In this document: positions 23,421 through 35,172 of the stretch, in pieces
Layout of the letters: each line of letters starts with the position of its first letter
How positions within the stretch are numbered: position 1 is the stretch's first letter
NCBI GenBank assembly: GCA_000310025.1
Contig: FN649735.1
Location: forward strand, 4,463,642 to 4,527,641
Source of the DNA: Ectocarpus siliculosus
Lineage: Eukaryota > Sar > Phaeophyceae > Ectocarpales > Ectocarpaceae
DNA: 64,000 nt
Direction: 5' to 3'
Translations under genes and position numbers: made by a program
The notes under the pieces: model-generated
The model's database searches: none
What the model was told of the DNA's origin: nothing
Seen by the model: the letters and a program-made list of their open reading frames with translations, nothing else

Positions 23421-23890
23421 TCCGGGACTAATGAATGCGGACCCCAGAAGATGTTTTTTTCACAGTAGGTTTCCTCTCCGAAACGAAAGAACCGACGGGA
23501 GAGAGGGAAAAAGAAAAGAGAAGAGGCGTAGTACGCGTTCGTTCCCCGTGGACCCTAAGAAAATGTTGGAGACCACGAATGAATCGTACCGACAGGTGGG
23601 TCGTGGATGGGCCGGGGACCCTAAGAAACAGTCAGACTCAGCCATTTTACATCCTCACAGTTTCTTGCAACCAAGAACGAAGGGCGATAACAAAAGAGGG
23701 AGACCGCCAGCGACAGGAAACAAAGAAGAAGTAGAGGAGAGCAGAGATAAGAAACAAGTGAAGAAACAAGACCCCCTTTGCACCTCTGACCCACTGGAAC
23801 CTTTCCATGTACCGCAGCAAACAGCAGGGAGGGGCAGCACCCACTACCTCACATATGACATGCAGTAGCCGGGTACATGCACAGACTGGT
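23421..23890. repeat. Segmental repeat (partner 48425-49010)
   Basis: Shared runs: 'tttcctctccgaaacgaaag', 'gaccacgaatgaatc', 'accgacaggtgggtcgtg', 'aacaagaccccc'. The partner has an extra segment of about 170 bp near 48540-48710. Open frames are low complexity and unrecognised. Confidence 0.75.
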
Positions 23891-23959
23891 ACGTGAAAGT
23901 CCGGGGCCCAGTCATGAACATGGCAAGTGAACATCGGCCAGGGCCAGTATTCCCGCGAA

Positions 23960-25290
23960 GCTGAGGGTCGTTCTCATCGAAGATTTCAGATCTCGAAATC
24001 ACATTTCGATATAAGAATAAAAGAGTCGGATCTACCCAAATCCGGACAGAAATTGCCTGCGTGTCTTGACGGGAGATCTGCCAAATGGAAACGAATCTCT
24101 GCAGTCCACCACGAACAACCCGAGAGGTCCACCGCTTGCCAACTGCCAGATTGCTGTTGTGACGTGGCCACACAACATGGGGAGCTATCGCTCCCGAGAA
24201 GCACACACCAAACGCGTACGTACATGGCCTCTGTGCGGTACTGACACGATGTCTATGCATGTGACACTTTGAATCGAGCCTCGTCCGACGGAAAGCCGCC
24301 AATTCATCTTTGCATTTGGAGTTCGACAACCCACGGGAGATTGCCGCACAGACCAACACATCCCACACACGTCTTTTTTCGGGACCAGTTACGTGCAACA
24401 ACGATGCGCAGTCACCCTCCCTTTGGGTTGGCTTCTTGTCCTCTTTCTTTCCTCTGTGCTCGGTGGTGGATGGAGTTCGTGTGGATGGGGGTAGGTGGGC
24501 ACGCGCCGTGTAGTAGACCGTGGTCCCGCAACTATGGACGCTGTTCACCCAAATCGGGATCCGATCAAATGATTTCACCTTTTTTTTTTTTTTCTGAGTA
24601 TGACACAACGAAACCATCTCTATCATAGAAAAGAGTCTGAGACAGATTAGCAATGGATTCATAGCGTCAGAAAGTACCTGTATGTCTCGATTTCCCAGAC
24701 AGCATATTGGGACATCTCCCCTGCGGATAACAGGCTCAACAAGACAGTTTGGTAGCTGTCTTGTGTGTCTCATATATGTTATATTGGGAAGGTGCAGATG
24801 ATATGTGTTGGGTCACTGGTCGGGCGTTTTGTGTGTGGCACCCTTTTAGTCGTAGGGCATGCAATCTCCCTCAGTTTTCAAACGTATTTTCAATGTGGTA
24901 CGCGTATGTACAGCGTATTTGGGTAGTATATGTGTGGATACATTTCGGAGTATGTGCGGACACACGGGCGTGGTCTCACCATTTTCTTACCTTTTTGTGT
25001 AATTTTTCGTGTAATTCCGTGCTGATAAATCTGCAAATGGCACGGGAGAACATTTTTTCTTCATTGCCTCCTGACGTGGTCGCCGATAGAGGCATGTGGT
25101 TGAGGTTTCATCACCGACATGTGGGTGTTTTTTCAAATTCCGATTTGGTTTTGGGTCGTCCTGTAATAAGTCCTAAAGATTCAACGGGTTCCACAACATT
25201 TCAGCCAATCAACGAAAGAGTTCTGTGGATCTTCCGGTCTTATATAACCAAATCTGAATGTGATGCCGAGATCTGATTTCTTCGTTAAGA
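23960..25290. repeat. Segmental repeat interrupted by a retroposon (partner 28680-29440)
   Basis: 23960-24586 and 25128-25260 align with 28680-29400 (for example 'ggatctacccaaatccggac', 'ggagctatcgctcccgagaag', 'ttggttttgggtcgtcctgt'). The intervening 0.54 kb is the retroposon below. No gene recognised. Confidence 0.8.
24587..25127 (-). mobile_element. 5'-truncated poly-A retroposon, copy 2
   Basis: A 0.54-kb insert at a T-run target; the unoccupied version is at about 29250 ('tttcaccttttttcaaatcc'). On the minus strand it ends in at least 14 A residues. Its 3' 240 bp matches copy 1 at 22709-22971, and it extends about 280 bp further 5', as expected for different 5' truncations of the same parent. 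No reverse transcriptase sequence is visible. Confidence 0.8.
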
Positions 25291-25299
25291 CCGACCCTA

Positions 25300-26648
25300 A
25301 TCAAATTCATCCGCCAATTCCACGATGGAATGCGGGCCCGGGTGCGCATGGACGACGGAGAACTATCGGACTGGTTCTTCGTCACACAGGGCGTGCGACA
25401 AGGATGTGTGCTATCCCCACTGCTGTTCAACATCTTCTTCGCCGAGGTCCTCGAGGTCGTCGTTATCCGATTCAGCGAGGATGATGTTGTTCTGCGGAAC
25501 CTGGTTTGCTTGGAGGAGGGGAAGACGGAAGCGCGGGGGGGGGGAGGAGACACCCCTTGACCGAGTACGGAGGGCAGAATGGGGGATGCTGTGTCATTCT
25601 GCAGAAGGAGTGGCGAGAATGATGACCATCATCGTTGAGGTGTTCGGAGAGTTCGGGCTAACGGTGTTGGAGAAGAAGACGGAGACACTCCTGATGCGCG
25701 CGAAGGACAAGTCGACTACATCATCACAGCCCCCCCCGCCTCCACCGCTCACCATCGAAGCCGCGGACAGAAATACGCCCAGATGACCGAGTTCCGGTAC
25801 CTCGGTGGCTTCGTCAACGAACATGGCGACCTCACCCGGGAGATCAGCTACTACAGGAGCAGAGGAGCGTGGGCGTGCCTCAGGCGATATGGCCAGGAGC
25901 TCTTCGACAGACCGAAAGCGCCATGTCGACTCAAGATCCTCCTCCTCAAGGCGGAGGCGGTGGAGGCACTGCTGTACGGCTGCATGACATGGTCACCACT
26001 CAGCGGCCACTATCAGACGCTGCGGTCGATACACCACCGACTACTCCTTCGAGTTATCGGGTACAAGCGCAAGAAAGACACCTACCGGCAGCTCTCTTAC
26101 GCCCAGACGCCGAAGAGGGTCGAATGCCAGAGCGTTGAAGCCACGATCCGACAACTACGCCTACTGTTCGCGGGGGCATTGGCAAATTGGCATTGGCAAG
26201 GCAGCCGGACGGGCGACTCCCGAAACGACTGATGCTCGGCGAGCTGGCGGGGGGGGAGAAGCCACGTAGGGGGGGACAGGAACAGAACTTGCCGAAGTGT
26301 GTGCTCGACGACCTGAAGGCATTCGGGGGCGACCACGGATCTACGAAAACCGATCCCTGTTGTCTCGGAATTCCCGTACCGAAAGACACGGCACTGAAGT
26401 TAAAGTGGACGGAAGCCGCGAAGGTGGAGGGGGGAGTACCCTGGCATGCGGCGGTGCTGCAGGGAGCTGAGAGGTTCATGACCTCCTGGCACGAGAAGGA
26501 AGAAGAGGCCAGCCGACGACGAGCGCTCAAACGAAACCACAAGCCAACAACCAATCGGGCGGGAGGGGGGCGGGAGACGGACGAGACGGCGAGGGAAGAA
26601 AGCAAACGAGAAGAGACGGACCGAGTGGCACGATACGTGCCGGATTGA
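25300..26648 (+). pseudogene. LINE (non-LTR) reverse transcriptase 3' part, YADD box deleted
   Basis: From about 25308 the translation reads [20 protein letters not shown], then '[20 protein letters not shown]', the fingers/palm motif of LINE reverse transcriptases. Frame changes then lead to 'WGMLCHSAEGVARMMTIIVE', 'FGLTVLEKKTETLLMRA', 'FRYLGGFVNEHGDLTREISY', 'LLYGCMTWSP' and LFAGALA, all typical of the C-terminal thumb region. Where relatives have WGMLYADDA followed by a short linker, this copy goes directly from WGML to CHSAEG (near 25583-25600), so the catalytic aspartates are gone. At least two frameshifts (about 25560 and 26175) also break it. 5'-truncated; endonuclease absent. Dead copy. 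Confidence 0.88.
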
Positions 26649-27055
26649 ATTTCTTTTCGCCAATTCCCCCCCCCGCCAACGCTGCACCACTGCACCAACC
26701 CCCGAGTAGGGATGACGTACCATTACAATGTATCGCTGGTTGGTGGCCATGTTTGCGTGTTTACTTGTTTGTTAGTGGTCTCTCCACCGTGTGCCTGGTT
26801 CTGCCTCTTGTTTCTTGTTTTTTTCGGCCTGGTCCCTTTTTGTCCTCGCTCTTTTTCATTATATTTTCATTCTATTTTCTCTTCTTCTTACTGTTTCCAT
26901 TTTTTTGTTTTTTCTCTTTTTTCTCTTGTTGTCTCTTTTTTCTCTCTCTTTTTCTGTGCCAGATGGCCTTGTCTCTGCTTGCGTTGTGACGTACCAAGAT
27001 TGAACCAAGGGGGTGTACCTCTTCCTCTCCGGCCCATGATAGTGACTCCTAGTCT
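26649..27055. other. LINE downstream region with long pyrimidine tract
   Basis: Positions 26815-26965 are nearly pure T/C on the plus strand. The apparent Leu/Phe-rich open frames here are an effect of that composition. Probably the 3' tail of the LINE or neighbouring LTR-element interior. Confidence 0.4.
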
Positions 27056-27059
27056 CATT

Positions 27060-27290
27060 TGATACCTCGCATAGCGCGCAGACGGAGTGGAGGATTCCAG
27101 AATATCTGTCGTTGATTTCTATTGACTTGCGGACCCCTAGGGGCCAGTTTATTTGAGTGCACCTTTTTAGGGTAAGTTAACCTGTGACCACGGGAATCGA
27201 CCGCGTCGAGTGTTGGATCAGTACGGACATACAAAGGCACTGGGTAGAGAGAGATCGGAACGGTTTTTAATGTGAATCCAACAACAACAA
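27060..27290 (-). repeat. Copia-type LTR family 'L'
   Basis: Reverse-strand sequence starts at a (TTG)n run and includes 'ttaaaaaccgttccgatctc', 'gatccaacactcgacgcggt' and 'ggtccgcaagtcaatagaa'. Matches at 31800-32050 (minus, where it follows a copia RNase H end), 46520-46720 (plus) and, more diverged, 22650-23170 and 47905-48165. Just past the end, minus strand 'gaggtatcaaatgag' resembles a tRNA primer-binding site (copia elements often have a GGTATCA core). Confidence 0.65.
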
Positions 27291-27329
27291 CAACAACAAC
27301 CCCCAACTTGACCCCTCCCAACAAAAATT

Positions 27330-28690
27330 AATACTGAAATGATGGGTGGGCGGGTGGCTGGGGGACCCCAACAAACAAAGCATGAAAAATGAAAAAAGAA
27401 GATCAAAGACAAGTGAGCCAGGCGCGACAGGCTTGAGGGAGGATGGATGCAAAAGAAGCATAGAAAACCCAACCTGGTCGTCGCTCGCTCTGGGCCGCTG
27501 GAACATGTCACATAGCACTGCATGTCCAGCATTAGGTAGGGCCCCAAGTCCATTGATTGCTTGACATAAAACAGGTAGCGCACATCGCCTCTCATGCAGC
27601 AGCCCGGTGCACGGGTAGTCTCTTACTCAGCAAGATGCGAAACCACCGCGGTGGGCGTAGTTCGATATTGTTGGGACCCCACCGGCGAAAGGCGAGAGAG
27701 AGACAGGTAGACTAGAAGAAGAGAGCGGATAGAAGACAAGGCATTCACTCTCGAGAAGACACTCACTCACTCTCGCCCCTTTGGCCCACCGCAGGCTGTC
27801 AGACATCTGTACCGAACGGCGGTATCCGAAGTGGGCTCAGCAACAACAAACAAACACAACAACCACAAGTCGCCGAGTTGGAACTAGACTAGAGTAGTGC
27901 GGACTTTCATCCTTCTGTGACGAAGTGAGAAAAAAAAACATGACTACATCCGTCCGCCGTAGATGTGCACCGCTGCGCAGAACAGCCGACTGTTGGTTGC
28001 CATACCTCACTTTCTGTTGTAAATAAGATTGTGCTGCCATCTACCGTATCGCTCGAGTTACGACTGACTACGCAGCAGACTCAAAAAGCATCAACACCCT
28101 TATTCGATGTATGCCACCCATGCATATGCCCCTTAGACTATTACGATGCATACCACCCATGCATATGCAGCAAGAGAGAAAAAAGGTCTTTTGTTGTCTG
28201 TCTCAACTGTTGTGCTGCTGTTGCTTTCCATGTATAACGACACAACAGGCGACAAAGTAAGCGACGTCCATCGCCTACTACGCAACGCGTGCACCCCAAA
28301 GCGACAGACACGATATCCTTACAACCTTGTCTGAAGCAATTCAGCAAAAGCCGCATGGTCACTCAGGAAGAAATATATATATATATATGTATATATTGTG
28401 GCGCGTAGCACGCAGGACCCTCTTTCGCTGTTCAACCGGCTGTTTCCATGGCGAAACAGACAAGGATCAGTCAAGGCCGAGTCGTGAGGGCCACAGGAAG
28501 TGGAAGCTGCTGAAGATCGGGGAGGGGTAATGGTTTGCGATTGCCTTCCGAACCATACTTGGGGCGCCACGACATCACTGTAGCTCGAGATCAGCATTTG
28601 AGACCGGGTCGGGCAAGGGGTGCGGTATGCGAATAAAAGTTCCACCCCACGGATATCGAAATATGAGACTGAAGCTTCAGAAATACAAGA
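27330..28690. repeat. Segmental repeat 'R', copy 1
   Basis: About 1.35 kb aligned nearly end to end with 50930-52310 (direct) and 45060-46440 (inverted), plus partial copies at 46805-47390, 49280-50720 and 53620-54200. Landmarks: 'aggcgcgacaggcttgaggg', 'cattcactctcgagaagaca', 'ctgttcaaccggc', 'cgagatcagcatttgagacc'. Open frames differ between copies, so I see no conserved protein. Probably a large non-autonomous transposon. Confidence 0.8.
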
Positions 28691-29440
28691 GTCGGATCTA
28701 CCCAAATCCGGACGGAAATGGCCTGTGTGTCTTCACGGCAGATCTGCCAAGTGGAAACAACGAGTCTCTACAGTCCACCGCGAACAACCCGAGAGGTCCG
28801 CCGCTTGCCAACTACCAGATTGATGTTGTGACGTGCTGTTGTGACGTGGCCACACAACATGGGGAGCTATCGCTCCCGAGAAGCAAACACCAACGCGTAC
28901 ACGGCCTCTGTGACACGATGTCTATGCATGTGACACTTTGAATCGAGCCTCATCCGACGGAGAGCCACCAACTCGTCTGTGCATTTGAATTTCGACAACC
29001 CACGGGAGATTGCCCCACAGACCAACACATCCCACACACGTCTTTTTTCGCCGGCAGTCACGTGGAACAGCGATGCGCAGTCATCCTCCCTTTGGGTTGG
29101 CTTTTTGTGCTCTCTCTTTCCTCTGTGCTCGGTGGTGGATGGAGTTCGTGTGGATGGGGGTAGGTGGGCACGCGCCGTGCATGCGAGTAGACCGTGGTTC
29201 CGCAACTATGGACGTTGTTCACCCAAATCGGGATCCGATCAAATAATTTCACCTTTTTTCAAATCCCGATTTGGTTTTGGGTCGTCCTGTTTTATCTAAG
29301 GCCTAAAGATTCGACGAGTTCCATAACATTTCAGCCAATCAGCAAGAGAGTTCTTTGGATCTTCCGGTCTTACAACCAATCTGAATGTGATTTGGAGACC
29401 TACCCTACAGTAATAAAAAAAGCCAGTATCATGTCGTGCC
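28680..29440. repeat. Segmental repeat, empty-site partner of 23960-25290
   Basis: Collinear with 23960-25260 but lacking the 0.54-kb poly-A retroposon. Confidence 0.8.
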
Positions 29441-31790
29441 CAGAAAACTAGTTTGTGCGCAGTGCGTTTTCTGTCTGGGCATTTCTCGGCATTTATTTGG
29501 GGTTTGCGCCGAGAGAAGCCAAGACGAGAAGGGGCCGCGGGAGGCGAGCTAATATCGCGGCGAGATCACAGCAATACCGGGGATACCCGGCAGCAGCAGC
29601 GCTGGAGAGGATCATGGCTGCTGCTGCTGGATCAGGAGATCGTCGTGGCGGGCCAGTGCAGCGTACAGGAGGCACATGATCCTCACCTTGTTGGAAGTAG
29701 CCTTGGGTACCGCACCGAGCATACGATAGGTGAGCGCCGCTGTCTGGGCGGGTGTGCAGAGTCCAGAACCAACTGCTTTGTTCCGTTTCTCCGTTGCGCT
29801 TCACAGCAACGGTACCGACTGCTGACTTCCTCCTTCCTCCTCTCTGTACTCTGTGTCGGTCATTTCCATGCTGTGTAATTCCATCTCCCCGCCGCGTGCC
29901 CCGAAACCTTTTCTCAATTTGTAATATGGTGCGAGAAACGTGCGAGATGGTGCGAGAAAGCCACTTCCACAAAAATATCAACAGTCTACTCTATATTGTG
30001 TACAAACATTCATACCAGGTACATAGATGGATACGTGCAGCTCAGCTGATCTCTCTCTCCCCCTCTTTTTCTCTGTCTAACGGAAGAAGGGAGGATGCAA
30101 AATTGCTTGTCCTGTCGTGGGCCGGCGAACTGATTGCTCTGTGAAAAGTGTCACTACCGCATTAAAAAGTACAAGGTATTCTTGCCAGTGTTTGTTTTAG
30201 TGCCATACGGTACACCATCCATGCGTGCCCTTGTTGCCCCGGCAACCCGGGCAGAACACGCGTTGACGTGCGCTATCAACGACCCAAAGAGATCGCTGTT
30301 ACATACACTCTGACAATCGAACGCCCGTCTTGGTCAAGTTTGGCTTGGTCACGTTTCAGGAATATTCCGGCTGGCGGATGGCGGACAAAGCTGTAGAAAT
30401 GTGTCGTGTCGAGGTGCCCTGTACCCAAGGGTCGTGTCTGCAGGCGGTTAAGCCTTTGTGCAGTTCGACAGTAGTATGTGTGATGTGCAGACTGAAGTCT
30501 ATCCCGTTCGACTGTGGGTATATCTCGAATGGGTAGTCTTTCTGTGTGTGTTTTTATTTTTTCCTTCAGTCTGTGTACTGTAGACCGAAGTCTGTTGAGA
30601 CAGTGGCCGAATTCGATGTTGTTTCTAGATATACCGCTTTTGGGACGTCTACTTTCTTTCTTCTTCAGCGTACTTGCAAAGGTGAGATGTTGAGGTGTAG
30701 TTGGGGAGTGAACCCGGTGGGACACGCAACACCTCGTGATCTCGCTAAAATTAGAATCCTCTGCTCAACCATCAATTCATTCGTGAGCTCCTCGCTAGAA
30801 CTCGTAGCTACAATTTACGTTTCCCAAACGTCACTTATCACACCGCATCTACGTATCAGTGCATACAGCAATCACACAGCTCAATCCATTCTACTACACA
30901 CATCCTACAGCAGCAATGCGCTGTATTTCAACACGCCCCCATGATGGATGCAAAGTTACGTGCGCTCCAAAAACCCCATTGTTGATCTACAAATCTATCC
31001 ATAAATCCTGCAAGTCTTTTACGCACCTACTTCAATTCGGTACTCTTAATCGTATAACGGTACGCGCGTTACTCATGCTTCAACAACTGCCTGTTCAGCC
31101 GCTATCCTGCTCCAAACAATTATCGTCCTTATCTCCGTCTTATTATCTCCCCGCATTCAGTGAATATGTATCAGAATTTCGTCCCCAAGTTTGCTAAACG
31201 CAAAAAACTGCGTTTAACCGTTTCTACAATAGTGAAAACATTTACTACACCTAGTAGTGAACCTTCCCTTCGTCGCATGCTACGGTCTTAGCAGGTATGT
31301 AAACACATGCCTCTATCACAGAATTACTCGTTCATCTGGCCAAATATTTTACCTTACCAGAGTCACATCTCATACGAAGTATCACATACATACCCCTATT
31401 CGTAAAGCGTTCATTCTTGTAGGCAGATTGACCCTGCAGCAAACATGTCTGTGATGTCTATGCCCGGAATTCACTTTATTTCCACAAATTTCACTCTTCT
31501 CTACGTTACGGATGCAACTGATGTGTAATATGTCCCTTTCATTAGCCATGACTTTCCTCCCCGTTCCGTCTCGCTCCAGTGTAGCAATTAAGCCGCTGTT
31601 GTGTCTCCAGACATCTTTGATGATGACGCTGTTGTTGTTATTGTTGTCGTCCAGGAAGTACGTCTCCTCTGGTCGGTCTTGTATGTCATTGTTGTCCAGG
31701 TAGTCCTGTCTTGTTTGTGATGTATTTCCTTGAAGTTGTTGGTGTCCAGGTATCTTTGTTGTCCAGGTTGTCTCTGCCTTTGACCCTCTC
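29441..31790. other. No recognisable gene
   Basis: Open frames at 29453-29878, 29752-30144 and 30276-30725 (minus) show no motif I recognise. 31630-31785 repeats 'tgttgtccagg' several times. A segment near 30490-30560 loosely matches 32640-32700 ('gcatatctcgaa-gggtag'). Confidence 0.4.
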
Positions 31791-31799
31791 AGCAGTGGT

Positions 31800-32386
31800 T
31801 GATGTAGTGCACCAGCCTTCTCGTATTGTCCATAGCGCGCCGAGGGAGCGGAGGACTCCAGAACATCTGTAGTTGATTTCTATTGACTTGCGGACCCCTC
31901 GGTGCAAGTTTGTTTGAGCATACCTTCTTAGGGTAAGTTGGCCTGTGACCACGGGAATCGACCGCGTCAAGTGTTGGATCAGTACGGACATATGAAGGTA
32001 CTGGGTAGAGAGAGAACGGAACGGTTTTTAATGTGAAGAAAACAACAACAATTGTCCATACACATCCGAAACTGTCGCATCTGCAGTTCCTCCGCATGAA
32101 GTCTCCTATTTCGTACTGTAGATCCTCCATGATCTTGAACCAATGTCCGCAGTTTGACGAATTGGACACGTTCCAGATGCTTGGTCAATATGTCTGCAAG
32201 TTGCTCCTCACTCCTCACGAACTTTAGCACAATATTTCCCTGGTTGACGTTCTGGCGAAGTAGCCAGTATGTTGTGCTGATGAACTTGCTGCGGCCTCGA
32301 AACATAGAGTTTCCTGCTGTGCTCAGTGCTCCCGTTGAATCCGAATGAAGCGGGATGTTCCGCATGGAAATCCAAGTTCCGATCAC
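31800..32386 (-). pseudogene. Ty1/copia RNase H C-terminus plus 3' LTR relic
   Basis: Minus-strand frame from 32386 reads IPLHSDSTGALSTAGN, then 'FISTTYWLLRQNVNQGNIVL' and EEQLADILTKHLERVQF. The ADILTK motif and the preceding D-x-x-GA signature define the end of copia RNase H. The domain is cut off at its N-terminal side near 32386. From 32050 down to about 31800 it is followed by the LTR family L, starting TGTTGTTG. A truncated old copia insertion; no upstream pol in the window. Confidence 0.85.
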
Positions 32387-32827
32387 TGGCTTTGTTTTTT
32401 GGGATCTGATACAACCAGCCGGTTAGATGTGCTACAATCGGTGGCGGTCTTCGCGGCATCGCGTATTCTAGAGAGGGTTGTTTTCACCCTTTTGACGGCA
32501 AACCTTTCGTCCGGATTCGCGTTCACAACGTCGACCAGAAATATGCTCCAAAACCTTGCTGCACGTGAAACCTCTCGAATGGTAAAACAATGCGTGTTGC
32601 TCCGCATTTGTTTGCTATTCACATTGTATTTGGCTGCGGGCATATCTCGAACGGGTAGGGTTTCCGTTTTTATATTTATTTTCCTAGTGTGTACCTGGCT
32701 AGGCGACACGACACGATTGTGGTAGTGTTCGGTGTAGCCGACCTCACAACGCCTTACATCCATTGTGTTCGGGTTCTACGGTGCAGTGTTTGCCCTGCTG
32801 CCCATCCACGCATGGCGACGACATGCC
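32387..32827. other. No recognisable gene
   Basis: One minus-strand open frame of 126 codons (32383-32763) without known motif. Ends at the target site of the outer copia element. Confidence 0.4.
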
Positions 32828-32832
32828 CAAAA

Positions 32833-33161
32833 TGATCGATATACTTGTAGCAATGCCAAGTGGTTGTAGGATTGTGTGGTACGTGAAATGTATTTCCAGG
32901 GTGTGCAAGGTACCCCTGTTGTATACTGCGTCGCCCCCTCATGGTGGTGCGTGCACGCGTGCGTGCAGTCCATGTCTGTTCATGTGTTCATGTGTTCATG
33001 TGTTCATGTGTTCATATGAGTCCATGCTTTTCATGTGAAGAAGAAGTCTATACAACAAACCCAGCATATCTTTCCTCCTTGGCGCGAGTTCGCCGAGTTG
33101 CCGACACCCTATTCAACACACGTCTTGCGACAAGCTACCCCCAGTTCGGATCATCCTAACA
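32833..33161 (+). repeat. LTR 1 (outer element, 5')
   Basis: 329 bp, TG...CA, preceded by CAAAA. Contains five 8-bp 'tgttcatg'-type units near 32980-33020. Confidence 0.95.
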
Positions 33162-33270
33162 CGCTAGCGTGTGATATCACACGGGATCCCGAGGTGAGGT
33201 TAGCAATAAAAGGGTTCGGCTAGAGAAGTAGATCATGGAAGCCCTCGACCTCAGCAGCTTTACTGAAGAG

Positions 33271-33601
33271 TGATAGATATACTTGTAGCAATGCCAAGTG
33301 GTTGTAGGATTGTGTGGTACGTGGAATGTATTTCCAGGGTGTGCAAGGTACCCCTGTTGTATACTGCGTCGCCCCCTCATGGTGGTGCGTGCACGCGTGC
33401 GTGCAGTCCATGTCTGTCCATGTGTCCATGTGTCCATGTTCGTTCATGTGTTCATGTGAGTCCATGTTTTTCATGTGAAGAAGAAGTCTATACAACAAGC
33501 CCAGCACATCTTTCCTCCTTGGCGCGAGTTCGCCGAGTTGCCGACACCCTATTCAACACACGTCTTGCGACAAGCTACCCCCAGTTCGGATCATCCTAAC
33601 A
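33271..33601 (+). repeat. LTR 2 (inner element, 5')
   Basis: 331 bp, TG...CA; identical to LTR 3 except for one extra 'gtgtccat' unit. Confidence 0.95.
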
Positions 33602-33641
33602 CGCTAGCGTGTGATATCACACGGGATCCCGAGGTGAGGTT

Positions 33642-33649
33642 AGCTATAA
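33642..33649 (+). promoter_or_regulatory. TATA-like box in leader, upstream of gag start
   Basis: 'ctataaaag' lies 41 bp after LTR 2 and about 33 bp before the gag ATG at 33675. Element A has 'caataaaag' at the same place. It may be chance: copia promoters normally lie inside the LTR. Confidence 0.25.
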
Positions 33650-33674
33650 AAGGGTTCGGCTAGAGAAGTAGATC

Positions 33675-34018
33675 ATGGAAGCCCTCGACCTCAGCAGCTT
33701 AACTGAAGAGGACCGCCAAGCATTATCGGCGCACATCAAAGAGGAAGTGGAGAGAGGAGTACAAGAAAAAATCAAGTTTACCGAAGAGAAGCGTCCCGCA
33801 TCAGAGAGCGTGGACAAGCCCCCCGATGGAGGCGATCCCCGGCATGCTCGGCCGGCTGGAACAGCGTTAGACCCGTAACCTGAAGACCAGCCACGATCGT
33901 TGGAGGACCGTCTCGTTGAGTCCTTCGCGCGGGCAATGCGGAGGACCAACACCCCGGGGGAAGAAACCAGGGAAGTCTTACCCCCTAAGGACACCATCCG
34001 TGTCAGTCCTGTATGTAA
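33675..34018 (+). pseudogene. Gag N-terminal frame of element B (one nonsense codon)
   Basis: Begins MEALDLSSLTEEDRQALSAH with a charged helical pattern, then a Pro/Asp-rich stretch. A TAA after GTALDP (33876-33878) replaces a CAA (Gln) codon of element A. Beyond it the frame stays open through 'EDRLVESFARAMRRTNTPGE'. Position right after LTR and leader, plus the similar charged start in the 3.3-kb element, makes gag the best call. No zinc knuckle remains. Confidence 0.55.
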
Positions 34019-34019
34019 T

Positions 34020-35172
34020 ACATGTAGCCCCATTTACGGGTGTGTTTGATTCTAGTGGCGATGTCCAGGTTGGAGTACAGGTTTTTGAGAGCCAATTTCG
34101 AGTGTTGTTGTAACACTGGAGATGCCGAGCAGCAATACCATCAGCATGCGCCTACTAAGGTCGTAGATCCGCTCAGGCACGTGATGATCTGCTCACCGTT
34201 TTACGTCTGAAGTGGTTTTGGTATATGCTTGCATGCTTGTCTTCGTCGATTTCGTTTGGGTGTGCTCCGATAAACCTACAGCACACCTTGTTGAGTTCTG
34301 CATACATACGCGTCATCATCAAGCACATGTTTTTCCTGAAAGGTACAGCAGTAGACCCCATCAAAGGGCGTTCTATTCTTGATAAGGTTGCCAGTGATCC
34401 ACACAAAACTGCGAGGTTAAATGGATATTGAGTCACGCAAGGTTGCCAGTCACCCACACAAAACTGCGAGGTTAAATGGATATTGCGTCACGTAAGGTTG
34501 CCAGTCACCCACAAAACTGCGAGGTTGTATGGCTACTACGCCACGTAAGGTTGCCAGTCACCCACAGAAACGGAAAGAATAGATGAGAGTGTCAGCGAAT
34601 CCTAACCAAGCTGCTGCATATACCTTCTTGAGTGCTTTGAAGTTGATGGGAATATTTTGTCCCTCTTGTGTTAAAATATAGAGATTGATCTCCGACTCAT
34701 TATTTTTGCGTTCACGTCGATAACGGGATATGCGAAGGCGTCATGAATCTTTGCACCCTCTACCGACAATGAGTTGCGTGTTATGAACAGGAGTCTGTTG
34801 CATGTCCAGCGGTAGGAGTTGTAGGGGGATACACTTGGAAATTTGGTCAGGGGTCTGTGTAACCGACAGGAATACATGGAAATGATCTCCATTTCGTACC
34901 AGAACACTGTATGCACGAAAGCAGCCCAGTGGTTGCACACCAGTAAGAAGAAGATGTGTTGGGTTGTTGATCAGAAACACAGCTGTGTAAGCTCTAACAT
35001 GCATCCAACATTGTTGTTTGCGTGACCGAGGAATAATTAACCTTGTCAGACAAATCGCAAGAATCGTTGTGTCACTTTTTACGAAAGAGGAGTAATTAAC
35101 CTCAGTCGTAGATTGGCGTTCGATTTGATAGGTAACCATGATGTCGTACAGAATGCGAAAGACAACGGTCAC
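34020..35172 (-). other. Antisense open frames inside element B, identity unknown
   Basis: On the strand opposite to gag/pol there are protein-like frames: 34741-35172 (143 codons; 'MHVRAYTAVFLINNPTHLLL', then QPLGCFRAYSVLVRNGDHFHVF), a short frame with 'ILTQEGQNIPINFKALKKVY' and AAAWLGFADTLIYSF (about 34590-34680), and 34173-34457 (MCLMMTRMYAELNKVCCRFI, then GAHPNEIDED). Frameshifts separate them. The same frames occur in element A (37493-38243). They may be a captured gene or an antisense ORF of the element. I do not recognise the family. Confidence 0.45.
34384..34570. repeat. Minisatellite, ~57-bp unit, about 3.3 copies (element B)
   Basis: Unit contains 'aaggttgccagtcacccaca' and 'aaaactgcgaggtt'. 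Element A has about 2.3 copies at 37678-37808. Copy number differs between the two retroelement copies. Confidence 0.85.

Noticed and set aside
23844-24773. 309-codon minus-strand open frame as a host gene
   Set aside because: It runs through two unrelated repeat units and the retroposon tail (poly-Lys from the A run); broken in the paralogous copies.
26712-27062. Leu/Phe-rich open frames that look like membrane proteins
   Set aside because: They follow from a nearly pure T/C tract and exist in three overlapping frames; no gene structure.
33162-33270. LTR-leader-LTR arrangement as a tandem duplication by unequal recombination
   Set aside because: The AAGAG duplication and the resumed gag at 37128 show a nested insertion instead.
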